Source: JABWBP01 sp964522165 (lineage in GTDB: Bacteria; Calditrichota; Calditrichia; RBG-13-44-9; J075). From it: 64,000 nucleotides of DNA. Position 1 is the first letter of the stretch, and the number at the start of each line of letters is the position of its first letter. Positions 9,201 to 16,193 of the stretch are shown here, in pieces. The notes below the pieces were generated by a model. The model searched no databases. It saw only the letters and a program-made list of their open reading frames with translations, and was not told the DNA's origin. The translations under genes were made by a program, and so were the position numbers. The stretch spans positions 11,839 through 75,838 of the forward strand of contig CAZFVV010000008.1 of NCBI GenBank assembly GCA_964522165.1, written 5' to 3'.

Positions 9201-10214
9201 GAAATCGGCGATGAATTGATCCCTGAAGACACCCGTACGGAAAATTGGTCGCTCTTCACCCGGCTTATCCCGGAAATGCGCAATCGCATCAAGGAAGAAA
9301 TGGGTGTCACCACAACGGGAATACGTGTGCGACACTTGAGTAGTGTGCCCTCTAAATTACCGTCTTATAGTGATTACCGTATCTTGCTTGATGAAGTGCC
9401 GGTCATGGAGGGCAGGGTGCGCCTGGATCGGAAGTTCTGTCCAAACACTCCTGAAGAAATTGAATCCGCCGGGATTGCAATAGACAAGCAAGAGCGAGCT
9501 GAGAATCCGCACACAGGCGCAATGGGTTATTGGCTTGATGAAGACTCAGCCCGGCAGGCCATCGAACATAAATTGGAAATATGGGACGAGCCACTGTCAT
9601 ACGTTGTTCAACATCTTGAAGCGGTCTTACGGCGTAACCTGGCCAATTTCCTGGGCATCCAGGAGGTTGAAACGATCCTGGAAGAGCATGCCAAGACTTC
9701 AGAAGGTGAACAACAAATTGCCTCCGCGCTTCCGGATCGCCAGACGCGAGTGCACTTCGCCCGCCTGCTCCGCACCCTGGTCAAGGAAAATACCCCGATC
9801 ACCAATATTGGGGAAATTCTGCAAACCTTCCGGGAACTACAATTGAATAGTGGAAATCTCGACGAGGCCGTTCGCCAGTTCCGCTTGCGGAATAAATCGA
9901 TATTGCCCGGTAACCGCCCGAAAGTGCAGCGATTTGAACTTTCCCCGGGTTGGGAGGAAATGGTTAACGGGTGGGTGAGGATGGTTGATGGAAAAACGAA
10001 GTTTACGCCGCCCCCGGATAAGGCTCACGAACTCATTCAGGAGATTGGCCAGCTTGTTACATCGCCAAATCAGAATAGTGTGCTGGTGGTGCGCAATCAT
10101 CAAACCCGGCCCTTTTTACGCCGGCTGCTTGAGAACCGCTTCCCCGGTTTAATGGTTATGTCTGATGAAGAACTCGTGGATGTTGCCGTTCCTGAAAACG
10201 AAAGTAAACATTAA
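6234..10214 (+). CDS. TPR protein with C-terminal soluble FlhA/SctV (FHIPEP) cytoplasmic-like domain
   Basis: A 1326-aa protein with no signal or transmembrane segment. Residues about 1-150 are a helical N-terminus, and about 155-930 are tetratricopeptide repeats (e.g. AALGDFYRVENDTHKALRLY). From about 960 the sequence follows the cytoplasmic export-gate domain of FlhA/SctV in order: ILEIGDELIP, a GVTTTGIRVRHL beta segment, YWLDEDSA near 1099, the helical LRRNLANFLGIQEVETIL, LLRTLVKENTPITNIGEILQT, and finally VLVVRNHQTRPFLRRLL near 1285-1300. In flagella and type III systems this domain forms a nonameric ring that receives substrates, always attached to an 8-helix membrane part that is absent here. 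It is start-coupled to a CHAT protease, so a TPR adaptor or sensor scaffold is inferred. The family assignment is by eye and needs a profile search. Confidence 0.8.
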   Translation: MSHLYTKQPSTLRDEIGDLIAKARSSANKEKTVEIFADKVLDTIISSAEYSEDYAPVKTTIQKYIQEMGSWQVILREMLKQVEALEASRTLRERYGERWWQQKRKVLYDTFQGDPQEGLRQWLQTYAEALITWQLNICDKLAKEPFPFPPQAADFIALFQTGTQAIRDERYLDALDMLNYLIQVESVNQPQPILDQINRAILHIFSGRIFLYKSTDRESALRHFKQAGELASDDGRPHAALGDFYRVENDTHKALRLYREAIERSPNQPDGYIGMGLMADDQKRWDEADEWYERAIAAVQNEKDFDIGLRQFLVPSGNIYLYLARKFKNEDPERALRAVTYAISSGIKQDGDYPERTAYSLKGELLETLQRPTEAAEAYYEAGRRCGWQNEHQIAIDLLTKAKELNPGHTPIFWNLSDTWRMLSYTPEPPYVDKDSIEKSIAIWEYGTHIKLPDSDYFWSYTSRALINEQLARLPNAELWTLWWEAVVYLERAILLNKSDVYCWIYLGRFYRLLSTESNALHVTHRAIEYDPTDLSALDERAAILANVGKFVEAEEVIEKRQALEPNDWMDAVKAYILLRKGQLVEALELINRSIEKSPTEIWYRDLRALGYRMNNEPARAQEDYRWIWSYYDPLDRDNQSAFGSAAYSLGDIDKAIEIFSRLCDDPTQDFFSNYCGLGECYLAKGDLAAGEENLDKAIAKAINVRQLDDLLNINFADIQKLSIDWPHGAQVREILEQLEEKIKTRRTELEQRPRSPEEELQQIVTKHERDGETGSWAWIGANAGLARLYAEEGQWVEAANLYKQLLALESLLYNDMPPFPEARRGLELCAGKIEQFGEEAFKAGQTNEAIRHYEHALQLDGDISRDIQTHESITRTAGLHAKLALAMLDTEDVRAASNPLAAALNLCRQVEDPDPVKKLADLLKPMLRNGAHYWQMHDALNLLTGDQNNTEALRHDIATLNKMIAGYLEDRYGLSIKQSDILILPIILEIGDELIPEDTRTENWSLFTRLIPEMRNRIKEEMGVTTTGIRVRHLSSVPSKLPSYSDYRILLDEVPVMEGRVRLDRKFCPNTPEEIESAGIAIDKQERAENPHTGAMGYWLDEDSARQAIEHKLEIWDEPLSYVVQHLEAVLRRNLANFLGIQEVETILEEHAKTSEGEQQIASALPDRQTRVHFARLLRTLVKENTPITNIGEILQTFRELQLNSGNLDEAVRQFRLRNKSILPGNRPKVQRFELSPGWEEMVNGWVRMVDGKTKFTPPPDKAHELIQEIGQLVTSPNQNSVLVVRNHQTRPFLRRLLENRFPGLMVMSDEELVDVAVPENESKH

Positions 10215-10229
10215 AGAGTAGGTGGTAAC

Positions 10230-12020
10230 GTGTCTGATACTCATTCATTAGAACAAACGCCTGTGATACAAGTAAAGCTGGAACTCGCACCCTCTCTGGT
10301 GCAGCTTTGTGAACCAGCCGGGCCGGAAAAGGATATGCTCAGCCAGGCTGTTGGTCTGCAAATTGATCAGCTTCTCAGCATTTTGGGCATTCCGGGCAAA
10401 ACGGCGGTAGAAGTGGTTTCTCCGGAAAATACCCGTATGTCCGGAGATCAGTTTTTCCGATTTTCCGTAAACGGCCAATGGGTACATTATCCCGACGAAC
10501 TGTTGAAATGGGCTCATTCTTATGTGACCCATAGCCTGGCGAATTCGGCGATGAGCCTTCCCGGAATATTACAATGGCTGGAATCCATCTGCCATGAAGG
10601 CTATGAAGCCCCGGGCTACCCGCTGCTAATTGAATTCTTCAGCCTGATCTGCCGGGAGGCGATCTGCTCTCAGCCGGAAATCTTGTTGGGATTTCCGCAG
10701 GCAGAGGCTTACCTGGCTCTCTTGTCTCCGGCAGGAGAAAGTGACCCCGCCGGGAAAGCCAAGTGGCCTCCCTCAGCGGAATGGTTACTCAGGGTGATGA
10801 AGATAGTGGTAAACCTGGGCATTTCCATGGCCGACATTCCCAAGGTTTCCGGTAAACTGCGCGAAACAGTGGAACGCACCCCGGAAGATGCTGCCGAATC
10901 GCTGATTGAAGCGTTGCGCCCGGACGTGCTTGAAATCCATCTGCCTGAGGAATATTTAAGAACGCTGACCCTGGCTGATCCTGAAAAAGATGTAGAAATG
11001 TTTCCTTTCATGCGAGACGGCCTTTTCGTCGAGCTTGGCCTTGTTTTTCCGCGCTTTCGTTTTGTGATTGACGAAAGTCTCAGACCGGGCAGCTTTGCGC
11101 TCAAGATTAATAACCTGCGCAGGCTGCCTCAAATAGGGCTTCAACCGGATCAATGCCTGGTAAACGATACTGCTGAACGGCTCAGGCTATTATCGGTCGA
11201 GGCGGTTGGAACGAGCAATCCCGCTAACCAGCAACCGGCCAGCATTGCACCATTTCATCACATGAAAATGTTGGAAGAAGAGGGGTTGACAACCTGGAAT
11301 ATCTTCGGATACCTGATCTTATGCATAGCAGCGGAATTGCGCAAAAATAGCCGGTGTTTGACCGACCTGCGGGTGGTTCAAAAATCGATTGAGGAATTAG
11401 AAACGGTTTTCCCCGCTCTTGTATCGTCTGTCAAAGCAGAATATACCTTGGAACAGATCACTCGCCCCCTGCGCGCCCTCGTCTCGGAAGAGCAGTCCCT
11501 TCGCAACCTGCGCCTTATCCTGGAGCGGCTGCTGGATTACCCTTATGCGACGGATGATCCTATCCGCTATCTTGTGCTTGATGACCGCCCCAACGCATAC
11601 GGATCACTGGAAACAATCCCCTCTGAAAATTTCGCCAGGCTGGTAGCTTTTGTGCGCGCCGGATTGAAAGGCCAGATCAGCAACAAATATGCGCGGGGGA
11701 CCAATACTTTAGTCGTGTACCTGCTCGATGCGGAGATCGAACGAATGGTATCAAAATGGAATAACGAACATTCAGACGGAGATGGTTTTGGAGCCGTATC
11801 TTCAGATGAAGCAGATAAGATCATAGAAGCAATACGAAGTGAGCTTGCCCATTTGCCTCCGACTGCAATGGTACCGGTTATCTTAACATCGATTGAAGCC
11901 CGTCCTGGTTTACGCCGGGTTCTTCAGTATGAATTTCCTCGTATTCCGGTTATTGCATATCAAGAGCTTATGCCAGACTTGAACGTTCAGCCGGTGGCCA
12001 GGATTTCCCTGCCGACATAA
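10230..12020 (+). CDS. Tandem FlhA/SctV (FHIPEP) cytoplasmic-domain-like protein
   Basis: A 596-aa soluble protein with a GTG start after an AGGTGG site, 15 bp behind the TPR-FHIPEP gene. Two units with the FlhA cytoplasmic-domain order can be read. Unit 1 (about 10-222) has VKLELAPSLVQL, LSILGIPGKTAVEVV, the helical FFSLICREAICSQPEILLG, and MKIVVNLGISMADIPKVSGK. Unit 2 (about 230-590) has LEIHLPEEYL, LVFPRFRFVIDE, YLILCIAAELRKNSRCL, LVSEEQSLRNLRLILERLL, NTLVVYLLDAEIERMV and the closing VPVILTSIEARPGLRRVL. Unit 1 lacks the last subdomain. No membrane helices are present. It probably assembles with, or caps, the TPR-FHIPEP protein. It is not a type III secretion gate, because no other secretion genes are present. 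Confidence 0.75.
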   Translation: MSDTHSLEQTPVIQVKLELAPSLVQLCEPAGPEKDMLSQAVGLQIDQLLSILGIPGKTAVEVVSPENTRMSGDQFFRFSVNGQWVHYPDELLKWAHSYVTHSLANSAMSLPGILQWLESICHEGYEAPGYPLLIEFFSLICREAICSQPEILLGFPQAEAYLALLSPAGESDPAGKAKWPPSAEWLLRVMKIVVNLGISMADIPKVSGKLRETVERTPEDAAESLIEALRPDVLEIHLPEEYLRTLTLADPEKDVEMFPFMRDGLFVELGLVFPRFRFVIDESLRPGSFALKINNLRRLPQIGLQPDQCLVNDTAERLRLLSVEAVGTSNPANQQPASIAPFHHMKMLEEEGLTTWNIFGYLILCIAAELRKNSRCLTDLRVVQKSIEELETVFPALVSSVKAEYTLEQITRPLRALVSEEQSLRNLRLILERLLDYPYATDDPIRYLVLDDRPNAYGSLETIPSENFARLVAFVRAGLKGQISNKYARGTNTLVVYLLDAEIERMVSKWNNEHSDGDGFGAVSSDEADKIIEAIRSELAHLPPTAMVPVILTSIEARPGLRRVLQYEFPRIPVIAYQELMPDLNVQPVARISLPT

Positions 12021-12067
12021 TATTCGTTGCGCAGAAAAGAATTCACCATCTATACGGAGTTTGAGAT

Positions 12068-12274
12068 ATGAAAATTGATTACAACGGATGTCCCTGCGGC
12101 GGCGTTTACGAGAGCCGCCAGGTAGAGGTTCGAATGACTGTTGGTGATAAACTCATAGTACTCACGGACGTTCCCCAGGGCGCCTGCCCGCTCTGCGGTT
12201 CTCGGGTTTATAAAACTGAAGTGCTTGAAAAGATCGAATCGCTAATGAAAGGCAAATCGCCACTTTCTTCATAA
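12068..12274 (+). CDS. YgiT-type zinc-finger protein
   Basis: A 68-aa protein with two Cys pairs, CPCGG (Cys8, Cys10) and CPLCG (Cys40, Cys43), spaced as in the YgiT/MqsA N-terminal zinc finger. The DNA-binding HTH half of MqsA antitoxins is missing. It is the last gene of the CHAT/FHIPEP operon, 47 bp downstream and on the same strand. Family members are often solitary or paired with a small partner. A structural or regulatory role in the operon is inferred. No adjacent MqsR-like toxin is seen. Confidence 0.75.
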   Translation: MKIDYNGCPCGGVYESRQVEVRMTVGDKLIVLTDVPQGACPLCGSRVYKTEVLEKIESLMKGKSPLSS

Positions 12275-12330
12275 GATATGGTTTGAAGGGCCAGTGAATG
12301 ATTTCCACAGCTTAAAACAATCCGGCAATT

Positions 12331-12816
12331 ATGTTCATCATTCGGGATGCAACTGAAACAGACATCAGTGCATTAACCAAACTACGCAACGCCCCCACCC
12401 AACTTCACCGCTATCTCAGCGAGGCCGATGGCGAAGGCATCCGGTTCCTGGTCTATGAACAGGATAACGAAATCTACGGGTTTGCCATGTTGTTCCTGCG
12501 CCAGCCCGCGCAAGGTTCTCCCAAGTCGCATATCCCGAAGATCAGCGATCTGCACGTGGCGCAGCGCTTTCGCTCCATGGGCATCGGAACCATCATGATT
12601 GCGCGAATGGAAGAGTTGGCCGTGGCATTCGGACACAAGGCGATGCACGTTGGCGTCGATCCTGTGGATAATCCTCGCGCGCTGGCTATGTACCAGCGTC
12701 TTGGGTATGCGCCCATTAATGAGCCGCAGCAAAAAATGGCGATCTTTTATGATGAAAAAGGCGACGCCACAAAAAGGAAGTTTTGGAATATAAACTTGCG
12801 GAAACAACTCGGATAA
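12331..12816 (+). CDS. GNAT family N-acetyltransferase
   Basis: A 161-aa single GNAT domain. The acetyl-CoA-binding region is visible as ISDLHVAQRFRSMGIGTIMI (motif A, R/QxxGxG/A pattern) and the C-terminal beta5-alpha4 part as NPRALAMYQRLGY. The substrate cannot be read from the sequence. A decayed partial copy of this gene appears to lie at 14308-14420. It begins a run of small accessory enzyme genes that includes two Nudix genes and a second GNAT. Confidence 0.9.
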   Translation: MFIIRDATETDISALTKLRNAPTQLHRYLSEADGEGIRFLVYEQDNEIYGFAMLFLRQPAQGSPKSHIPKISDLHVAQRFRSMGIGTIMIARMEELAVAFGHKAMHVGVDPVDNPRALAMYQRLGYAPINEPQQKMAIFYDEKGDATKRKFWNINLRKQLG

Positions 12817-12885
12817 CGATTTGTTAATGCAAAATGAGCGGATAATTTACCAGCTCAGTCCGGATACATCACGAGACAGAAATTG

Positions 12886-13326
12886 ATGCCCATCCTGGTA
12901 CCCAAAGTCTTCGCCTACATCACCCACGGCTCTCGCCTGCTGGTCTTTCGCCATGTTGATTTTCCCAAAGCGGGCATTCAAGTGCCTGCCGGTACTGTTC
13001 AAGCGGGCGAGTATCCGGATGATGCGGTTTTACGCGAAGTTCATGAGGAAACCGGTTTATCCAGTTTCAGCGAGATTTATTTTCTTGGCGAACAGATCCG
13101 CGACATGGCGGATTTCCGTCGTGATGAAATCCATCACCGCTATTTCTATCATTTGCCGTATGCCGGATATCCGCCGACAACATGGCGGCACAGTGAAAAT
13201 GATCCCTCGGATGGCGCGGCTAAACCTATTATATTTGAATTTTTCTGGGCAAAGTTGCCAGAAGGGGTTCTGGAACTGATTGCCGATCACGATAAATTTT
13301 TGCCAGCGTTGCTGGAGCGATTGTGA
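12886..13326 (+). CDS. Nudix hydrolase
   Basis: A 146-aa Nudix-fold hydrolase with an intact Nudix box: a Gly, then a Glu six residues later, then REVHEETGL (GX5EX7REUXEEXGU) at about residues 37-59. The ATG at 12886 is preferred to the TTG one codon upstream. It overlaps the next Nudix gene by 4 bp (GTGA), so the two are translated together. Nudix enzymes hydrolyse nucleoside diphosphates linked to another group; the substrate is unknown. Confidence 0.9.
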   Translation: MPILVPKVFAYITHGSRLLVFRHVDFPKAGIQVPAGTVQAGEYPDDAVLREVHEETGLSSFSEIYFLGEQIRDMADFRRDEIHHRYFYHLPYAGYPPTTWRHSENDPSDGAAKPIIFEFFWAKLPEGVLELIADHDKFLPALLERL

Positions 13327-13775
13327 GCCGCACGATTCGCTGCCAGGCTGCCATTGTGCAGAACGACCATCTTCTTCTGCTCAAAGTGCACGATAAGCCA
13401 ACCGGGGAAATCTTTTGGCTTTTCCCGGGCGGCGGGCGCGAGCCTGGCGAAACTGAGGAGCAGTGTGTGGCGCGCGAGGTATATGAAGAGACGCATCTTC
13501 GCGTCAAGGTTATTCGTTTCTTGTTCGAAACCCCGGATATTCCGGAAGGCAGTTATAAGCGGCTTCGAACATATTTGTGTCGCGTTCGGGAGGGCGCAGC
13601 GCGCCCGGGATGCGAACCGGAAGTGGATGGCGATGACCACCAAACCATTCAGGGAATCGGCTGGTTTGATCTCCGCCGGCGCGAAACGTGGGATGCGATG
13701 CTGGACGAAGAACAGATAACCTGCCACCTGCTCCAGCGCGTTCGCGCTGAACTTGGATTTATGAAAAATGACTGA
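13323..13775 (+). CDS. Nudix hydrolase
   Basis: A 150-aa second Nudix protein with a GTG start that overlaps the stop of the preceding Nudix gene. The Nudix box is near residues 37-59 (REPGETEEQCVAREVYEETH). The Gly that usually follows the second catalytic Glu pair is His here, a modest departure; the metal-binding REVYEE core is intact. Substrate unknown. The pair may act on related or sequential metabolites, but that is only suggested by the coupling. Confidence 0.88.
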   Translation: MSRTIRCQAAIVQNDHLLLLKVHDKPTGEIFWLFPGGGREPGETEEQCVAREVYEETHLRVKVIRFLFETPDIPEGSYKRLRTYLCRVREGAARPGCEPEVDGDDHQTIQGIGWFDLRRRETWDAMLDEEQITCHLLQRVRAELGFMKND

Positions 13776-13796
13776 AAATGATTGGCAATTATTCAA

Positions 13797-14300
13797 ATGA
13801 TGCTTTCTATGAAAATTGAAGTCTTACCCGCCTCTGTCGATGACAAACCCATCATCCAACGGATGATGGAATTGTACCAATACGACTTCTCGGAATTTGA
13901 GAACACTGACCTCGATTCACACGGTTGTTTCGGTTACTCGTATCTCGACCATTACTGGAAAGAAAAAGACCGCCAGCCTTTCATTGTTCGGGTGGATGGC
14001 AGGCTCGCCGGTTTTGTGCTGGTTAATCACCATACTTATTTACCGGAGAATGAATGGTCAATCGCAGAATTTTTCATCATGCGCAAATACCGGCGAAAGG
14101 GCGTTGGCAAGACTGTAGCGTTTCACGTCTTCGATTTATTCCGTGGAAAATGGGAAGTTCAGGAAGTCGAAACGAATATACCGGCGCAACGCTTTTGGCG
14201 GAAGGTGATTGCGGAATATACCGGCGGGCGCTACCAGGAGACCAATTTGCATAATGATTTGTGGAAGGGGCCGGTGCAGCATTTTGATAGCGGGGTTTAA
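13797..14300 (+). CDS. GNAT family N-acetyltransferase
   Basis: A GNAT acetyltransferase of about 165-168 aa. The acetyl-CoA site is seen in IAEFFIMRKYRRKGVGKTVA (RRKGVG pyrophosphate loop). The start is uncertain among ATG codons at 13797, 13800 and 13809; the TTG at 13782 is less likely. It is not closely similar to the GNAT at 12331. Substrate unknown. Confidence 0.85.
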   Translation: MMLSMKIEVLPASVDDKPIIQRMMELYQYDFSEFENTDLDSHGCFGYSYLDHYWKEKDRQPFIVRVDGRLAGFVLVNHHTYLPENEWSIAEFFIMRKYRRKGVGKTVAFHVFDLFRGKWEVQEVETNIPAQRFWRKVIAEYTGGRYQETNLHNDLWKGPVQHFDSGV

Positions 14301-14307
14301 TCACTAT

Positions 14308-14430
14308 CTGAGCGAGGCCGAGGCCCAGCCTCTCCGGCGGCTGGTGTATTAATACAATGCGAAATCCGCGGATACCCCTGTGCCAGCCTGGGCAAGGTTC
14401 GCCTGAGTCACATATATCAATCGAGATAAA
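14308..14430 (+). pseudogene. Decayed fragment of a GNAT gene
   Basis: This non-coding stretch can be aligned by eye with the 5' third of the GNAT gene at about 12417-12550: GCGAGGCCGA near its start, then CTGGT.TAT, GCGAAAT, TGCCAGCCTGGGCAAGGTTC, then GAGTCACATAT. There are many substitutions, small gaps and an in-frame stop. It looks like an old tandem copy that has decayed, or a remnant left by rearrangement. Confidence 0.45.
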
Positions 14431-14433
14431 GAC

Positions 14434-15087
14434 ATGCAAATAGATGCGGCATATTTAATTGTGAAACGCTTCAATTCATTATACGCGGAGTATGCCCAAA
14501 ATCCTAAATATGACAAAGCGATCTATGCCCTGCCTTTGTTTAATACAACCCCGGAACATGCTCCTGTAAAATATCATGGGCTTGACCGCGATCCTTTACA
14601 GGCATATAAATTCAAGGAAGCTCTTGCAGCAGAGATAAGGATGGCAGAGTTGGAAAAGTTAGATCGTTGTGTCGGTGCATACTTGTTTGACCCGCATGAT
14701 GTTGAGGAAGTTCTTGGTTGGGTGGAGGAAGAAATTCCCGGTACGTACGAAGTAGCCTGGGCCCGGCGCGTTAACGCTGCCAAAACCCCGCCTGATTTCT
14801 ATATGCGACTCGGTTATGAAGCAAGCTGGTTCCCCGATGGATATTTTTCGGCAAGCTGTGATTGTTTGTGCTTCCCCCGTTGGCATGGCACCGATCCGAT
14901 GGGAATATTATTTAACAATCATTTCCTGCGCTTGAATAAGTACGGTCTTTTCGATAGTGCAGTGGAAGCCTCAAATTTCATTGATTACTATACTTCGTTT
15001 GATTGGACTGAAGAAGGTGACTATGAAATAATTGAAGTTTGGGATCCCGTAAGCAAAATCAATCAATTTCAGAGGAGAGACATATGA
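14434..15087 (+). CDS. Hypothetical protein, 217 aa
   Basis: Not recognised. The protein is soluble, with no signal peptide or membrane helix, rich in Tyr, Asp and Glu, with an aromatic C-terminal half (a CDCLCFPRWHG segment with three Cys near residue 145). Its stop overlaps the start of the next gene in an ATGA arrangement, so the two are probably cotranscribed. The composition resembles immunity-type or DUF proteins from accessory islands, but no family can be named. Confidence 0.65.
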   Translation: MQIDAAYLIVKRFNSLYAEYAQNPKYDKAIYALPLFNTTPEHAPVKYHGLDRDPLQAYKFKEALAAEIRMAELEKLDRCVGAYLFDPHDVEEVLGWVEEEIPGTYEVAWARRVNAAKTPPDFYMRLGYEASWFPDGYFSASCDCLCFPRWHGTDPMGILFNNHFLRLNKYGLFDSAVEASNFIDYYTSFDWTEEGDYEIIEVWDPVSKINQFQRRDI

Positions 15088-15491
15088 TTAAAAAAATTAC
15101 CAGCATTGAACTATGTTGCTTAGTTCTATTCTCGTTCACATTTGTTGGTTGTCAAAAACAGGTTGCGCTGAAAAATAACGAGATAAAACCAATTGATGAA
15201 TATGGCGCATATAGTTTTAAAGACCTCACGAAGAAACCTGTAGAGATCAAACGCGTTAGCCCGGTCTATCCGGCTGAGGCAAAACAACAAGGGCTTGAAG
15301 GAAGTGTGATTGTAAAGGTTCTTCACGGTTTAAACGGTAAGGTCGAAAGAGTTGAGATTCTAAAAGGCATGGATGTTTTTAATGATGCGGCTGTGGAGGC
15401 AGCAAAACAGTTCGAGTTTATACCAGGCGAAGTGAATGGAAAACCCGTTAAATGTTGGATATCGATCCCATTCAATTTTAGTCTAAAATGA
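15084..15491 (+). CDS. TonB C-terminal domain lipoprotein
   Basis: A 135-aa protein starting at the ATG at 15084, with AGAGGAGAG just upstream; a longer frame upstream lacks a good start. Residues 1-24 are a lipoprotein signal with an FVGC lipobox. After a short linker, the rest is a TonB C-terminal domain: the VSPVYPAEAKQQGLEGSVIV segment, then VEILKGMDVFNDAAVEAAKQ and a closing beta strand. There is no proline-rich spacer and no transmembrane anchor as in true TonB, so energy transduction to a receptor is doubtful. Such single-domain proteins are common in FCB bacteria. It overlaps the unknown gene upstream. Confidence 0.85.
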   Translation: MIKKITSIELCCLVLFSFTFVGCQKQVALKNNEIKPIDEYGAYSFKDLTKKPVEIKRVSPVYPAEAKQQGLEGSVIVKVLHGLNGKVERVEILKGMDVFNDAAVEAAKQFEFIPGEVNGKPVKCWISIPFNFSLK

Positions 15492-15611
15492 TTGGAATGG
15501 CACGCTCTTACCGGCCAGGTTGCCCTGTGGCTCATGTTGGTCCATGTCATCTGGCCAACCTTCGAGGCGCGAAGCGAAAGTGAAGAATCTATGCTAAAAA
15601 AAATTAATTTC

Positions 15612-15651
15612 TCCGTTTTCGATGCGCCCGGCAGGACGCATCGAAAACGGA
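15612..15651. repeat. Perfect 15-bp inverted repeat (hairpin)
   Basis: Arms at 15612-15626 and 15637-15651 are perfect complements around a 10-base loop. There is no T-run on the + strand, while an A/T-rich tract lies on its left side, so a terminator reading leftward is possible. The 15492-15849 interval otherwise holds no gene I can support. Confidence 0.6.
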
Positions 15652-15849
15652 AAAGAGTGCGGAATCCAGCCACATCTGGTGCCCTAAGATCACGAGTTGG
15701 AGAGGAAAATTTTAGTTGCGCAAGTGGTAATATAGTGGTAATGTAAAATGTAATTTGGGGTATAAAAAGGTAACTTCAGCAGACGGATTTTGGAAAGTTT
15801 AAACAAATAAAAAACAATACAATATGTTGTTTTCTCAAAACTTGCCAAA

Positions 15850-15920
15850 AACGCTCTTAAAGGACTTAAAATCCCTCGGTGGGATACTCACCGTGCCGGT
15901 TCGAGTCCGGCCTCGGGCAC
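15850..15920 (+). other. 3' part of tRNA-Leu(UAA): probable attachment-site scar
   Basis: The sequence contains the anticodon loop CTTAAAA (anticodon TAA), a long class II variable arm (CGGTG paired with CACCG), a T arm (GCCGG, TTCGAGT loop, CCGGC) and the 3' acceptor strand CTCGGGCA. No 5' acceptor strand, D arm or matching GCCCGAG is found upstream, so it is not a functional tRNA gene. Integrases commonly use tRNA 3' ends and leave such a copy at the far end of the island. A terminator hairpin follows, as expected for the original tRNA locus. Confidence 0.8.
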
Positions 15921-15930
15921 GTTAAAAGAC

Positions 15931-15965
15931 AAAGGGTTACGAAGAATGTTTCGTAACCCTTTTGC
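15931..15965 (+). terminator. Rho-independent terminator behind the tRNA-Leu fragment
   Basis: A 13-bp perfect stem (15931-15943 with 15950-15962) with a 6-base loop, rich in G-C at its base and running into a short T-run. Its position 11 bases after the tRNA fragment suggests it is the native terminator of the tRNA-Leu gene. Confidence 0.8.
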
Positions 15966-16193
15966 ATTTCAAAAGATTGGAAAGTCAGCTAATGCTGGTT
16001 AAAATGCCAGGGATTTGACTTTCCAGTGCAGCCTGCCCATCAGTTTGTTGATAAAGCAGCAGAGAGCCCGGCTGGTGCTCCTTTTTATATCCACTCCTTG
16101 ACTAAAACGCGGCTTTAACGTTAACTTGCAGGCGACAATAATGTTGCATACTTTTATTGGCAGCTACTACTCATTTACTGAAAGGAGCAAAGC

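Larger units (their letters stand above)
1..15920. mobile_element. Probable right part of a tRNA-Leu-integrated genomic island
   Basis: The accessory genes from the left edge to a truncated tRNA-Leu 3' end at 15850-15920 look like the distal part of an integrated island. The gene content is typical of accessory DNA: a contractile-injection-associated DUF4157 protein, CHAT proteases, and GNAT and Nudix genes. The dense inverted-repeat families of the 28-64 kb region are not seen here. No integrase is visible; it would have to lie left of the window or be lost. The boundary rests on the tRNA scar alone, so this is an inference. Confidence 0.4.

Noticed and set aside
10230..12020. Evidence for a type III secretion or flagellar system
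   Set aside because: Only the soluble cytoplasmic-domain homologues are present; no membrane part and no other secretion genes are seen.
12331..14430. Integron cassette array
   Set aside because: GNAT and Nudix genes are typical cassettes, but I cannot find consistent attC-type inverse core and core sites between them, and two genes overlap by 4 bp.
15492..15746. 84-aa frame after the TonB-like gene
   Set aside because: No ribosome site, no family, and it spans a strong inverted repeat; probably non-coding.
15850..15920. Functional tRNA-Leu gene
   Set aside because: The 5' acceptor strand and D arm are absent upstream, so it cannot fold as a full tRNA.
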